Shown here: one piece after another, positions 9,701 through 17,165 of the stretch | How the letters are laid out: each line of letters opens with the position of its first letter | Position numbering within the stretch: the first letter of the stretch is position 1 | Source: Prochlorothrix hollandica PCC 9006 = CALU 1027 | GTDB taxonomy: Bacteria > Cyanobacteriota > Cyanobacteriia > Prochlorotrichales > Prochlorotrichaceae | Direction: 5' to 3' | Assembly (NCBI RefSeq): GCF_000332315.1 | Contig: NZ_KB235933.1 | Location: 44,986-108,985, forward strand | Length of the DNA stretch: 64,000 nucleotides | Position numbers and translations under genes: made by a program | Notes under the pieces: model-generated | Databases searched by the model: none | What the model was told of the DNA's origin: nothing | The model's input: only the letters and a program-made list of their open reading frames with translations

Positions 9701-9821
9701 AGAAGGCTCGACCCTGATCACTGGCATCAATCATCTGAACCAGGCTCTCAACACCGCCAGCCACTTGATAATCCAGCGTTGATGAACGAACCTTACAGGC
9801 ATCTTTGACTGTTTTTAGCAT
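6729..9821 (-). CDS. DUF499 P-loop ATPase (defence-associated)
   Basis: A 1,030-residue DUF499 protein. The Walker A motif is in ELSQAMGGGKTHLMCALGLL near the N terminus, and Walker B is in TLILFDELPPYF. The C-terminal half has beta-rich stretches such as RHQVHDRPNHREVELAV. Start MLKTVKDACKVRSSTLDYQ matches the family's usual N terminus. It is the first gene of the operon and would supply ATP-driven work alongside the methylase and (elsewhere) a helicase. A family A MITE lies only 3 bases upstream of the ATG, so the native leader and ribosome-binding site have been displaced. The MITE end offers only TAGGG 11 bases before the start. The frame itself is intact. Confidence 0.92.
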   Translation of the reverse strand: MLKTVKDACKVRSSTLDYQVAGGVESLVQMIDASDQGRAFFEKSYLTNGMEELLREGLLRLSGQTDQALFELSQAMGGGKTHLMCALGLLAKYPPQRSQVLPSDVMARLDDQPARVAVFDGRDSPDHYLWGEIAKQLGAEEQMRQFWQNGPKAPGKEHWKEIIGDLPTLILFDELPPYFLEARTVLVGKGSMVDVLTRALSNLFVAALELPRCCVVLANLSDSYREQVNEVRKLVADVQREASRQAKKITPVSLEGSEIYSILRKRLFSELPTEEDIDEVAEAYAAQVKLAEDSGYLTARSLEQIADEIRATYPFHPAFKHLVALFKDNPDFRETRGLLQFAARVVRSVWSREQNDIFLIGTQHLNLNDSQVMNEVTDINRALRPAITKDIADNGNAHAEEIDANLNSDAASQVAAMILSASLSLAVKGHMGLRREEVIEYLAAPNRKPEEFHQAFDRLRKSAWYLHVEGELFYFKDTENLTKRIQREAQGLPKAKVDKALRTRLQGELEARSRRAYQEVLVMPEIDEIRLSSHRILVVVPPDNSVPPEDIHRFYGSVPEKNNLLLLSGNDTHMASRVEESLRELYAIETIAKGINSSDALYAQAQDAQEEAEGAFLQALQGTYNRLFYPSEEGLQPATIENGLKFGQRTEDRVETQIETMLASMRCDNKLALDAETDPLPYFAMAEEELWPQNDRRTPWRDVLMRAKSNPAWPWLPGIKGLDQLKVKALSQGRWREGNDGWIEKGPFPKEKTSVNIVSQMQDTQTGESVFTLTPLHAGSNPRVHYSPSAVVSEADPIVDDLDAFRTKEPTLYFLAIDPTGTHEPGEAKRWVTKLKIRHQVHDRPNHREVELAVTPNAELRYTIDGTNPREGRIYDGPVLISDSQILLQVHASAGEATATETFTIPEKGSTRVELDETKPAKIRVKSCLETTDVVYNVFAKFRERQGIVFHGVILTVGEGEQGVQVRFNSRPVNPAMLEKVIAALRENLNEPDALVQVTIRDGASFNTGFDLKAFAELAGTELTPNTVEQ

Positions 9822-9824
9822 GAA

Positions 9825-9927
9825 TACAGCAACCCTAAATCAGTTGTAGGCATCTCGATGGCTGAAACCCTTGGTGTGGTGTGCCCCCGGAGGGGGCACA
9901 CCACACGACCCATTTAGCACTGCTGTA
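9825..9927. mobile_element. MITE family A, copy 2, directly upstream of DUF499
   Basis: A 103-bp unit with TA at each end, TACAGCAACCCTAAAT to the inverse of TACAGCAGTGCTAAAT, and the same GC-rich central hairpin. It lies 3 bases from the DUF499 ATG, so any native promoter or ribosome-binding site is at least 100 bases further away than before. Confidence 0.93.
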
Positions 9928-10210
9928 CTGCTTCCTAGGGTCTCTGCGTGTCAATCACCAGCAATTCTCAGTCCCCCTAGAATAACCGACTTGTACAGCA
10001 GTCCCCAATCGATTTGCTGATGAAAGTGCTAGCGAATTTCGGGGGGGGACATGGGTTAATGCATGGGCTTGGGTGTTATGGGCGATCGATAAGTCTAGCC
10101 CGCCCCTCCTGCTCCTCGGTTCCAGGTGAGGGACGGGCGATCGTCACCGCCTCGCAACCTATCTCGTAACCGACTAGGGGATAATGGGGCAACGTTTTGG
10201 AACCTTGCCT

Positions 10211-11563
10211 ATGGACAATGACACACAGCAACCTGACCCTGTTGGGTTAGAGCCGGGACAGGAACTACCCACTCCCCCGGATCCCCCCACAGACTTTAGC
10301 CGTCTGGTGACCCTATTGGAACAGTTTTAGGCATACCAAGAAGAGTCAACGGCCATTCAACAACAGATCCTGGCGGAACTGCAGCACCAGCGAGTGGCTT
10401 CCCCAGATGATAGTGTCCCCGAACCCGCCCCCCTTCCCCCGCCGCCCCCCTTACTCCAGCACCTTTGCGAGATTCCCCTGTTACAAAAAATCTGGCGAGG
10501 TTTCGTGGTTCGTCCTGTCCGCTGGACCGTGGTCAAGCCGCTGCAATGGCTGGTGGTTAAACCTCTACAGTTCGCGGTGGTGAAGCCCCTGAACTACCTG
10601 GTTTTGGCCCCCCTCGGCTATGGCTTCAAGTTCTTGCCCTACTTGGCCGGTCATCCGGTGCGCTGGCTGATTCGCCAGACCAATGCCATCGAAGACACCG
10701 CCTGGGAGCAGGATCTGGATCGTCTGGCCCAGGCTCTGGAGGATATGGGACTGGTCAAAGTCATGGATGCCGCCGGTAAGTTAGCCCTGCTGCTGGCCAT
10801 CATTAGTTGGGTGGGGGGTGGACAGGAACGGGCTAAGGAACGCAACTATCAGGCCTGGGGTGTTGTCAATACGGCAGCCTCGATCGCCCCTGACTTCGAG
10901 GCACTCAAGGACGATCAGGGAAACCCCGTCCTTAACACGGAGGGAGAGCCAGTGATGCGGGCTGCCATTGGCAGTACTGGGGAAGGGGGCCGGACGAAAG
11001 CCATTCAGGAACTGTATGCCGATGGTCAATCCCTGGCTGGTCTTCAGGCTCCAGCGGCCTATCTCCCCGAACTCAATCTGACGAGCCAGTGTTTTAGTTG
11101 GCTGGGGTTTGGTTGTTTGCGATCGGCGGATTTAGCGACGGCCAAACTAGGGGGAGCTTATTTGAGTAACGCTCAACTGCAAGGGGCTTATCTCTATGAT
11201 GTCGATTTGCAAGATGCTTTTTTGGCCGATGCCAACCTGGAGGGGGCGGAGCTGAAGGATGCTAACCTGACCAATGCTAATTTGTGGAATGTCAACCTTA
11301 GTGGGGTTGATTTTACGGGTGCCCAACTGTCAGGGGCTATTCTGTTGCAGGCAAAACTGGGCGGGGCGATCAATCTGAACCAGTCCCAACTGGAATCTAC
11401 CTATCTCTGTGGGACAGCGCTGCCCGCCACCATCGATTTACCCCCTAATCGGGACTGTGACAAGCTTCCCCAAGTCTTGTTGGCCCGATATAACTGGATG
11501 ACAATGGACGAAGTCCAGCGGTATATTGACGTTGCCCGCAGTCAAACCCCGCTAACCCCCTAA
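10211..11563 (+). pseudogene. Pentapeptide-repeat membrane protein with in-frame amber codon
   Basis: A reading frame from ATG 10211 encodes a proline-rich leader up to LLEQF, then a TAG at 10328-10330, then continues AYQEESTAIQQQ into the long open frame ending at 11563. Without the stop it would be 450 residues. As it stands, a GTG at 10394 gives 389 residues. The protein has repeated W-x-VVKPLQ-like units (RPVRWTVVKPLQW, LVVKPLQFAVVKPLNY), a hydrophobic stretch KLALLLAIISWVGG, and about 12 pentapeptide repeats (GAYLYDVDLQDAFLADANLE and following). Function unknown. The stop could be a recent CAG-to-TAG mutation, a sequencing error, or the real start may be the GTG. Confidence 0.72.
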
Positions 11564-11664
11564 GGTCACTGAAGGTCACTGAGAAGGTCACTGAGAAGGT
11601 CACTGAAGGGCACCGCGCTGAATCTCCCTGCATCCATGGTTCCCCGCCCCCCCAGGAGACTCCC

Positions 11665-12237
11665 ATGATTAGCCTCACCCTCCAACCCAACCTCACCCTC
11701 ACGGACGAAACCTTTGAGCAACTCTGCCACATTAACCCCGATCTGCGCCTTGAACGCACTGCCCAAGGAGACCTGATCGCCATGGTCCCTGCTGGCAGCG
11801 AAAGCGGCTACTACAACGCTAATCTCAGTGGTCAACTATGGTACTGGAATAACCAAACCCAAACAGGTTACACCTTCGACTCCTCCAGTGGCTTTACTCT
11901 TCCTAATGGAGCCATTCGCTCTCCTGATGCCGCTTGGATTGAAAAAAGCCGCTGGGACGCTATTCCCATCGGTCAACGGCGGAAATTTGCCCCCCTTTGC
12001 CCTGATTTCGTGATCGAACTCCAGTCCCCCACCGACGAACTCTCGCCCCTCCAGGCCAAGCTCCAGGAATATCTGGACAATGGCACTCGCCTGGGCTGGC
12101 TCATTGCTCCCGATCGTCAAACCGTTTACTGCTACCAGCCCGATCGAGGGGTGCAGATCCTCCAGCGCCCCCCCAGTCTTTCCGGTGCAGACGTACTTCC
12201 GGGCTTCACGTTGGATCTGCAATTTCTTTGGACTTGA
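11665..12237 (+). CDS. Uma2 family endonuclease-like protein
   Basis: A 190-residue DUF820/Uma2 protein, a family with a restriction-endonuclease-like fold that is very abundant in cyanobacteria. Core features are SPDAAWI (the acidic residue) and PDFVIELQSPTDELSPLQAK, where E is the second acidic position. These are followed by the KLQEYLDNGTRLGWLI segment typical of the family. ATG 11665 is preceded by CCCAGGAGACTCCC. Length and motifs look intact. The biological role of Uma2 proteins is unknown. A short tandem repeat of GGTCACTGAGAA lies just upstream at 11568-11610. Confidence 0.92.
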   Translation: MISLTLQPNLTLTDETFEQLCHINPDLRLERTAQGDLIAMVPAGSESGYYNANLSGQLWYWNNQTQTGYTFDSSSGFTLPNGAIRSPDAAWIEKSRWDAIPIGQRRKFAPLCPDFVIELQSPTDELSPLQAKLQEYLDNGTRLGWLIAPDRQTVYCYQPDRGVQILQRPPSLSGADVLPGFTLDLQFLWT

Positions 12238-12368
12238 TGGGGTGAGGGGTTACGGGCGATCGGCACCGCCTCGCATCTGTAAAATCTTGCGAAACAGAAA
12301 ATCTTGCGAAAAAGAGAATTCTGCGAAAAAGCCCTGGGATCAGGCAATACCAGAGCTTGTAGGTCTGA

Positions 12369-12440
12369 AGCCGATGAGGGGATTTGAACCCCTGACCGCT
12401 CGATTACGAATCGAGTGCTCTACCACTGAGCCACATCGGC
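12369..12440 (-). tRNA. tRNA-Thr (anticodon CGT)
   Basis: The minus-strand sequence folds as a cloverleaf: acceptor GCCGATG/CATCGGC, D arm GCTC...GAGC, anticodon stem CTCGA/TCGAG around loop TTCGTAA (anticodon CGT), T arm AGGGG TTCAAAT CCCCT. 72 bases; no CCA encoded. Confidence 0.96.
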
Positions 12441-12525
12441 AAAATTAAACCAGGCCAAATTAAACAAGGCCAAATTAAACAAGGCCAAATTAAACAAGGC
12501 CAAATTAAACAAGGCCAAAACAAAA
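12441..12525. repeat. 15-bp tandem repeat upstream of tRNA-Thr
   Basis: About five copies of a 15-base unit, CAAATTAAACAAGGC, starting right at the 5' end of the tRNA gene. The promoter of the tRNA would have to lie in or beyond this array. Confidence 0.85.
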
Positions 12526-12682
12526 AGCCCAAAACAAACAGGGGATTCTTGCCCTTGCAGCAAGACCCAAGGAACCACTATAGCAGACTCTGGCGCTTGC
12601 GTCCTGCCCCGGCTCCAAAATCATGGGCCAAAACCGTAGCTGTATAATGGGCGTTGCCCCCATCAGTCACCCCAGGAGATCC

Positions 12683-12910
12683 ATGAGAAAACACATTAGC
12701 AATAATTCCAGCGAAATCATCTTTCGTGCTGAAGAACTGATCCGCTACTCTGCGAACCGCTACCGCATCACCGTGCAAGTGGCCAACCGGGCCAAGCGCC
12801 GCCGCTACGAGGACTTTGAGGGGAACGAAGAATCCACCATCAAGCCTGTGAAGCGGGCCATTTTGGAGATGTCCGACGAACTGACCCAGCCGGAAATCAT
12901 CGGCGACTAA
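12683..12910 (+). CDS. rpoZ: RNA polymerase omega subunit
   Basis: A 75-residue cyanobacterial omega subunit, which stabilises assembly of RNA polymerase around the beta-prime subunit. Start [20 protein letters not shown] is typical of cyanobacteria. The conserved [17 protein letters not shown] and [18 protein letters not shown] follow. ATG 12683 is chosen over the in-frame ATG at 12623 because the family begins here and CCAGGAGA lies 4-11 bases upstream. The next gene, DUF1818, begins 34 bases downstream, a common cyanobacterial pairing that suggests co-transcription. Confidence 0.93.
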   Translation: MRKHISNNSSEIIFRAEELIRYSANRYRITVQVANRAKRRRYEDFEGNEESTIKPVKRAILEMSDELTQPEIIGD

Positions 12911-12944
12911 GGCTCGGATCCATAGACCCATCTTCATTAGAGTC

Positions 12945-13358
12945 ATGACCCACGATCGCGCCCCCCAATCCTCCAGTTCCCCCGTTGCTCCCAGCCGTCT
13001 GGTGAAGGAGGGGGAGGGCTGGCGCTTGGGCTGGGATCCTGCCGCCCCGGTGTTCCAGGGGTTGGTGGGGGGATCGGACTGGGCCTTTGAGCTAACTGCC
13101 GCCGAATTGGCTGACTTTTGCCGCTTGGTGCAGGAATTGGCCACCACCATGGCGGAGATGGAGGGTCTGGTGATGGCGGAGGAACAGTTGACCTTGGAAG
13201 CGGCCAGCGATCGCCTGGGCCTGGAAGCCGAAGGGTTTGCCCATGCCTATGACCTCACTTTGATTTTGCATCAGGGGCGAGGCGCAGAGGGCCATTGGTG
13301 CCCTGGGGCGGTGGCGGAACTGGTGCGGGCAGTGCAGGGTCTTCAGGTTTTCTGTTAA
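12945..13358 (+). CDS. DUF1818 family protein
   Basis: A 137-residue cyanobacterial protein of DUF1818. The family pattern is visible as VKEGEGWRLGWDPAAPVFQGLVGG followed by WAFELTAAELADFCRLVQELA, here with an N-terminal serine/proline extension. It lies 34 bases after rpoZ, as in many cyanobacteria, and probably shares its transcript. Function unknown. A hairpin at 13461-13485 follows. Confidence 0.85.
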   Translation: MTHDRAPQSSSSPVAPSRLVKEGEGWRLGWDPAAPVFQGLVGGSDWAFELTAAELADFCRLVQELATTMAEMEGLVMAEEQLTLEAASDRLGLEAEGFAHAYDLTLILHQGRGAEGHWCPGAVAELVRAVQGLQVFC

Positions 13359-13460
13359 GGCTTGGATCCGGGGTGGGCTGAGGGGCACTGTCCTTATGGG
13401 TCGTACCTTGTGGGTCGTACCTTATGGGCTGCATCCCGCTTTGGTTGCCCTCACCCTAAA

Positions 13461-13485
13461 TCCCTCTCCCAGAACGGGAGAGGGA
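13461..13485. terminator. Hairpin after DUF1818 (terminator or dispersed repeat)
   Basis: A perfect 10-bp stem TCCCTCTCCC/GGGAGAGGGA with a 5-base loop, followed by CTTTG. The surrounding CCCTCACCCTAAATCCC is a repeat commonly scattered in cyanobacteria, so it may be a mobile palindrome serving as a terminator. Confidence 0.6.
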
Positions 13486-13565
13486 CTTTGAACATTCTGG
13501 TAGTGATCCAAACGTAGTCAAGTTGTAACGACACGACAAGGTTTACAGCCTGTCTTTTCACTACT

Positions 13566-13664
13566 GGGCACCTCGAAAAATCCAAATTCTCGCCCCTGTA
13601 CCAACGCAAGAATAAGGGTTGTGGCGGACGGCTTCGCCGCCCAACCCCATTAATCGAGGTGCCC
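13566..13664. mobile_element. MITE family B, copy 2
   Basis: A 99-bp element, GGGCACCTCGA to TCGAGGTGCCC, with the GGCGGCTTCGCCGCC-type core slightly altered. No clear target duplication is visible. Confidence 0.88.
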
Positions 13665-13738
13665 CCTTGAAATTTCGTTACGAGATTGGGTTGCTTCAGG
13701 GACTTGTCTCAGGCCGTCAGGACAAGGGGCTTAAGCCC

Positions 13739-13822
13739 CTTGTCTAGCTACTTGTCTAGCTACTTGTCTAGCTACTTGTCTAGCTACTTGTCTAGCTACT
13801 TGTCTAGCTACTTGTCTAGCTA
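13739..13822. repeat. 12-bp minisatellite, 7 units
   Basis: Seven perfect copies of CTTGTCTAGCTA in the gap between DUF1818 and the VKOR gene. It is preceded by AAGGGGCTTAAGCCCCTT, a palindrome, and followed by short GGTTTTATCGTCTGT duplications up to 13890. The array is the dominant feature of this 568-base gap. Confidence 0.95.
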
Positions 13823-13926
13823 GTTGTAGCGTTGGCAGCGTTTTTAGGTTTACCGTTTTTGGTTTTATCGTCTGTGGTTTTATCGTCTGTGGTTGTCTCG
13901 ATCGGGAGTGGTCTCCCCCTAACCCT

Positions 13927-14868
13927 ATGATTCGTAAACGTCAAATTCCCTGGATCCACCGCTGGTCCCGCCTGATTTTCATTATCCTAGGGACGATCGG
14001 AGCCATCGGCACCGCCTATTTAACCTACGAGAAACTTGTCCAAGGGGAAGTGGCCTGCCCCACCTCCGGCTGTCAGGAAGTCTTGGCTAGCCCCTATGCC
14101 ACGGTGTTTGGCCTGCCCCTGACCGTGTTTGGCTTTGCCGCCTATGTAGCCATGGTGGTCTTTGCAGCGGCCCCTCTCCTCGTCAATGGGGAAACCCAGA
14201 AAGATTTGCGGCTGCGCCTCGAACAGTGGACGGGGTTGTTCCTGTTCCTGGGGGGGACCGCCATGGTGGTGTTCAGCACCTACCTGATGTTTGTGCTGTT
14301 CACCGTGATTAAGGCGGCCTGCATTTACTGTCTGGTGTCCGCTGCCTTTTCCCTCATCTTCTTTATTGTGGGCATCATTGGCCGGGAGTGGGAGGATGTG
14401 GGGCAACTGTTCTTTACGGGAACCCTGGTGGCGATCGCCATGGGGGTGGGAGCCTTGGGGTTATATGCCCAGGTCAATGCCCCCGTTACAGAGGATCCCG
14501 GAGCCGGTCCCCCCATCACCACGGCTTCTACGTCGGGATCGATCGAACTGGCGAACCACCTCAAACAGGTAGATGCCAAGATGTATGGAGCCTACTGGTG
14601 TCCCCATTGCCATGAGCAAAAGGAACTGTTTGGCAAAGAGGCGGTGAAGCTGGTGCCCTATGTGGAGTGTGATCCCCAGGGCGTTGACCCCCAGCCGGAG
14701 CAGTGCCGGGAAGCGGGGATTACGGGCTATCCCACCTGGGACATTGGGGGGGAACTCTATTCCGGTCGTCAAACCCTAGATCAGTTGGCGGATGCATCGG
14801 GCTACCAAGGGGTTCGGGATTTCGATCGGTCTCCGCTGCCCGTGGCTCCTCCCCTGGGTCAACCCTAG
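13927..14868 (+). CDS. Vitamin K epoxide reductase-thioredoxin fusion
   Basis: A 313-residue cyanobacterial VKOR homologue, an integral membrane disulphide-bond-forming enzyme linking periplasmic or lumenal thiol oxidation to quinones. The VKOR domain has Cys44 and Cys49 in the loop (ACPTSGC) and the quinone-proximal CIYC pair (Cys132, Cys135), with about four to five membrane segments. A C-terminal thioredoxin-like domain carries CPHC (Cys225, Cys228), plus extra cysteines in VECDPQGVDPQPEQC. The fused architecture is the same as in Synechococcus VKOR and plant LTO1. All redox cysteines are present. ftsX begins 53 bases downstream, so the two may be co-transcribed. Confidence 0.95.
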   Translation: MIRKRQIPWIHRWSRLIFIILGTIGAIGTAYLTYEKLVQGEVACPTSGCQEVLASPYATVFGLPLTVFGFAAYVAMVVFAAAPLLVNGETQKDLRLRLEQWTGLFLFLGGTAMVVFSTYLMFVLFTVIKAACIYCLVSAAFSLIFFIVGIIGREWEDVGQLFFTGTLVAIAMGVGALGLYAQVNAPVTEDPGAGPPITTASTSGSIELANHLKQVDAKMYGAYWCPHCHEQKELFGKEAVKLVPYVECDPQGVDPQPEQCREAGITGYPTWDIGGELYSGRQTLDQLADASGYQGVRDFDRSPLPVAPPLGQP

Positions 14869-14921
14869 GGGCTGGCTGCTGTCCTGTTCTCGATCGCCTT
14901 AGCCCCTCGCCCCCTATTGCC

Positions 14922-15875
14922 ATGACCCAACGCCCTGTCCCCAGCCGCCCTAGCACCAGCCGCACCACCTACCTGCTCCAGGAAACGGGGCGCAGCCTGC
15001 GGCGGGGGGGCTGGATGAATTGGGCCGCCATCAGTACCATCACCGTGCTGTTGCTGCTGTTGGGGTTGAGCTTGCAGGTGGGCTGGCAATTGGATCGCCT
15101 GGTGGGGCAATTTGGCAACCAACTGGAGATTAATGTTTTCCTCAGTCCGGGGGTGGCGGGGGAGTCCTTGGTGGACTATGTGCAGCCCCTGCCGGGGGTG
15201 GGGGAGGTGCTGGTGATTACCCAGGATCAAGCCTGGATCAGCTTGAGTCAGGAGTTGGATCTGCCGGATCTGGCCACCATTACGGCCCAGTTCCAGGGCA
15301 ATCCCCTGGTGGACGAACTGCGGGTTAAGGCCCGATCGGCCCCAGTCATTCCTGGCTTAGTGGCCGCCCTGGAAGCCTTGGGGGGGGTGGAAACGGTGCA
15401 ATATCGCCCCGATCTAGTGGAGCGGCTGGAGCAGGTAAACCGGGGTCTGCGGGGCTTCGGGCTGGGGACGATCGCCCTCCTCACCTTCACCGCCCTGACG
15501 GTGATCACCACCACCATTCGCCTGGTGATCCTGGCCCAACGGCGGGAGGTGGAGATTATGCAGTTGGTGGGGGCTACGGCCACCTGGATTGCCTTGCCCT
15601 TTCTGCTCCAGGGGGGCTTTTTTGGCAGTGTGGGCGGGGGGGTGGCCTGGGTTCTGTTGTTGGGGATCCAGCAAGGACTGGGCCAGATCCTCAGCCAACA
15701 GCCGGACTTTCTCCAGGTCTTGGCCACGGGCCTACAACTGAGCTGGACTGAGTGGTTGCTGTTGCCGTTGATTTTGGTGGGGTTTGGTACGGCAGTGGGC
15801 TTATTGGGCAGTTTGCTAGCGGTGCGGCCCTTGGTCTGGGGCGATGGCACGTCCCCGTCGTCTGGGGTCCTGTGA
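14922..15875 (+). CDS. ftsX: Cell division protein FtsX (permease-like)
   Basis: A 317-residue FtsX, the membrane partner of the FtsE ATPase, which regulates peptidoglycan hydrolases at division. Layout: cytoplasmic N terminus, membrane segment ISTITVLLLLLGLSLQ, extracytoplasmic domain including LEINVFLSPGV and VETVQYRPDLVERLEQV, then three C-terminal membrane segments with REVEIMQLVGAT, the conserved FtsX motif. ATG 14922 is chosen because the 73 upstream codons have no family similarity. ftsE is not adjacent, as is common in cyanobacteria. Confidence 0.93.
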   Translation: MTQRPVPSRPSTSRTTYLLQETGRSLRRGGWMNWAAISTITVLLLLLGLSLQVGWQLDRLVGQFGNQLEINVFLSPGVAGESLVDYVQPLPGVGEVLVITQDQAWISLSQELDLPDLATITAQFQGNPLVDELRVKARSAPVIPGLVAALEALGGVETVQYRPDLVERLEQVNRGLRGFGLGTIALLTFTALTVITTTIRLVILAQRREVEIMQLVGATATWIALPFLLQGGFFGSVGGGVAWVLLLGIQQGLGQILSQQPDFLQVLATGLQLSWTEWLLLPLILVGFGTAVGLLGSLLAVRPLVWGDGTSPSSGVL

Positions 15876-15903
15876 ATCAGACAGCACGTCCTGGGGGTAG
15901 CAG

Positions 15904-16114
15904 CTACGGTGTACCCACCTATTGATCTCAACCTCGAAGTCCTGATCTTGGCCCCCCGATGCCCCCAATTCTGAGGAGAAATGCAATCTTGTTCCCCTCC
16001 GGGTCGGGGCTAGGGGTGGTTTCTTGTTCCCCACCGGGTCGGGGCTAGGGGTGGGTTTAACCTAGCGATCGCCGCCGTCAATTAGCAAGACTTCGAGTGA
16101 TGTGTCCACGGTAG
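15904..16114. repeat. Repeat family E, copy 1
   Basis: A 211-base element with end-like sequences CTACGGTGTACCC and GTGTCCACGGTAG, an inverted pair. It fills most of the 309-base gap before the ABC permeases. It contains a duplicated segment TTGTTCCCC...GGGGCTAGGGGTGG. Other copies lie at 56959 and 60430, with a degenerate one near 51803. Confidence 0.75.
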
Positions 16115-16184
16115 CGCCAGAGGGGGAGACTATCGTTGCAGCGAAGTACCCTTAAAATCAGATCTTTAAAAAGTGGGGATAACC

Positions 16185-17165
16185 ATGGCTTCCGATAACC
16201 TGACCCTTGTGGGCCAAGCCCTGTTAACCCTGGGAGTGGGGTGTGGGGGCATGGTGGCCCTGTTTTATGGCTTAAACCGGGGGGTGGAGCGCTTGCCCGA
16301 TCCCTGGCGATCGCGGTTGCTACCCTGGGTTTACCTAAGTCCCGCCCTGGGGGTGCTCCTGGCCTACCTGGTCTTGCCCACCCTCAACACCCTTTATCTC
16401 AGTGTCCTCGATCGCAGTTCCAGCCAATTCGTCGGCTTGAGCAACTACCAATTTGCCTTCAGCGATCGGGCCATGGTCAGCGCCTTTGGCAATAACCTGG
16501 TGTGGTTGGGGGTGGTCACCAGTGTCAGCGTCGGCCTGGGGTTAGGGCTTGCGGTCATGGTCGATCGGGTGCGCTACGAAACCCTGATCAAAACCACCAT
16601 TTTCCTACCCATGGCCATCTCTTTTGTGGGGTCCAGCGTCATTTGGAAATTCATCTATGACTTCCGGCCCCAGGGATTCCCCCAAATTGGACTCCTCAAT
16701 GGCATCATCACCCAAATCGGTCTCGATCCCGTGGGTTGGCTAGTGATTCGCCCCTGGAACAACCTGGCCCTGATGGTGATCATGATCTGGCTGCAAACGG
16801 GGTTTTGCATGGTGCTGCTGTCCGCCGCCATTAAGGGCATTCCCTCGGACATCCTGGACGCGGCCCGCATTGATGGGTCCACGGAATGGCAAATTTTCTG
16901 GCGCATTATTGTGCCCATGACCCGCTCCACCCTGTTGGTGGTGGCCACCACGGTCATTGTGGCGGTGTTGAAGGTGTTTGATATTGTCTTTGTGATGACC
17001 GGGGGCAACTTGGGAACAGAGGTGATCGCCAGTCGCATGATTAAGGAAATGTTCAACTACCGCAACTTTGGCCACGGTAGCGCCATCGCCGTGATTCTGT
17101 TGCTGGCGGTCATTCCCGTGATGGTGACCAATATTCGCCGTTTTCAACAGCAGGAGTCTGCCTAA
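16185..17165 (+). CDS. ggtC: Sugar ABC transporter permease, GgtC/AglF-like
   Basis: Membrane permease of a carbohydrate ABC importer. It has an extra N-terminal membrane segment before the MalF-like core (LPWVYLSPALGVLLAYLVLP), a feature shared with alpha-glucoside AglF and cyanobacterial glucosylglycerol GgtC permeases. The ATPase-contacting EAA loop is seen as DAARIDGSTEWQIFWRIIVP. ATG 16185 has GTGGGGAT just upstream; a GTG at 16173 is possible. The stop overlaps the next gene's start (TAATG). No binding protein or ATPase gene is adjacent, so these must be encoded elsewhere. Substrate assignment is an inference. Confidence 0.8.
   Translation: MASDNLTLVGQALLTLGVGCGGMVALFYGLNRGVERLPDPWRSRLLPWVYLSPALGVLLAYLVLPTLNTLYLSVLDRSSSQFVGLSNYQFAFSDRAMVSAFGNNLVWLGVVTSVSVGLGLGLAVMVDRVRYETLIKTTIFLPMAISFVGSSVIWKFIYDFRPQGFPQIGLLNGIITQIGLDPVGWLVIRPWNNLALMVIMIWLQTGFCMVLLSAAIKGIPSDILDAARIDGSTEWQIFWRIIVPMTRSTLLVVATTVIVAVLKVFDIVFVMTGGNLGTEVIASRMIKEMFNYRNFGHGSAIAVILLLAVIPVMVTNIRRFQQQESA

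Noticed and set aside
9992..10003. TACAGCAGTCC, a lone family A end
   Set aside because: Only about 11 bases match and no partner end or hairpin is present; may be chance or a relic.
13739..13822. Possible CRISPR array
   Set aside because: Perfect 12-base units without spacers; also true of the 12441, 20081, 28972 and 56509 arrays. No cas genes in the window.
14703..14921. N-terminal extension of FtsX
   Set aside because: Overlaps the VKOR-thioredoxin coding region in another frame and has no FtsX similarity.
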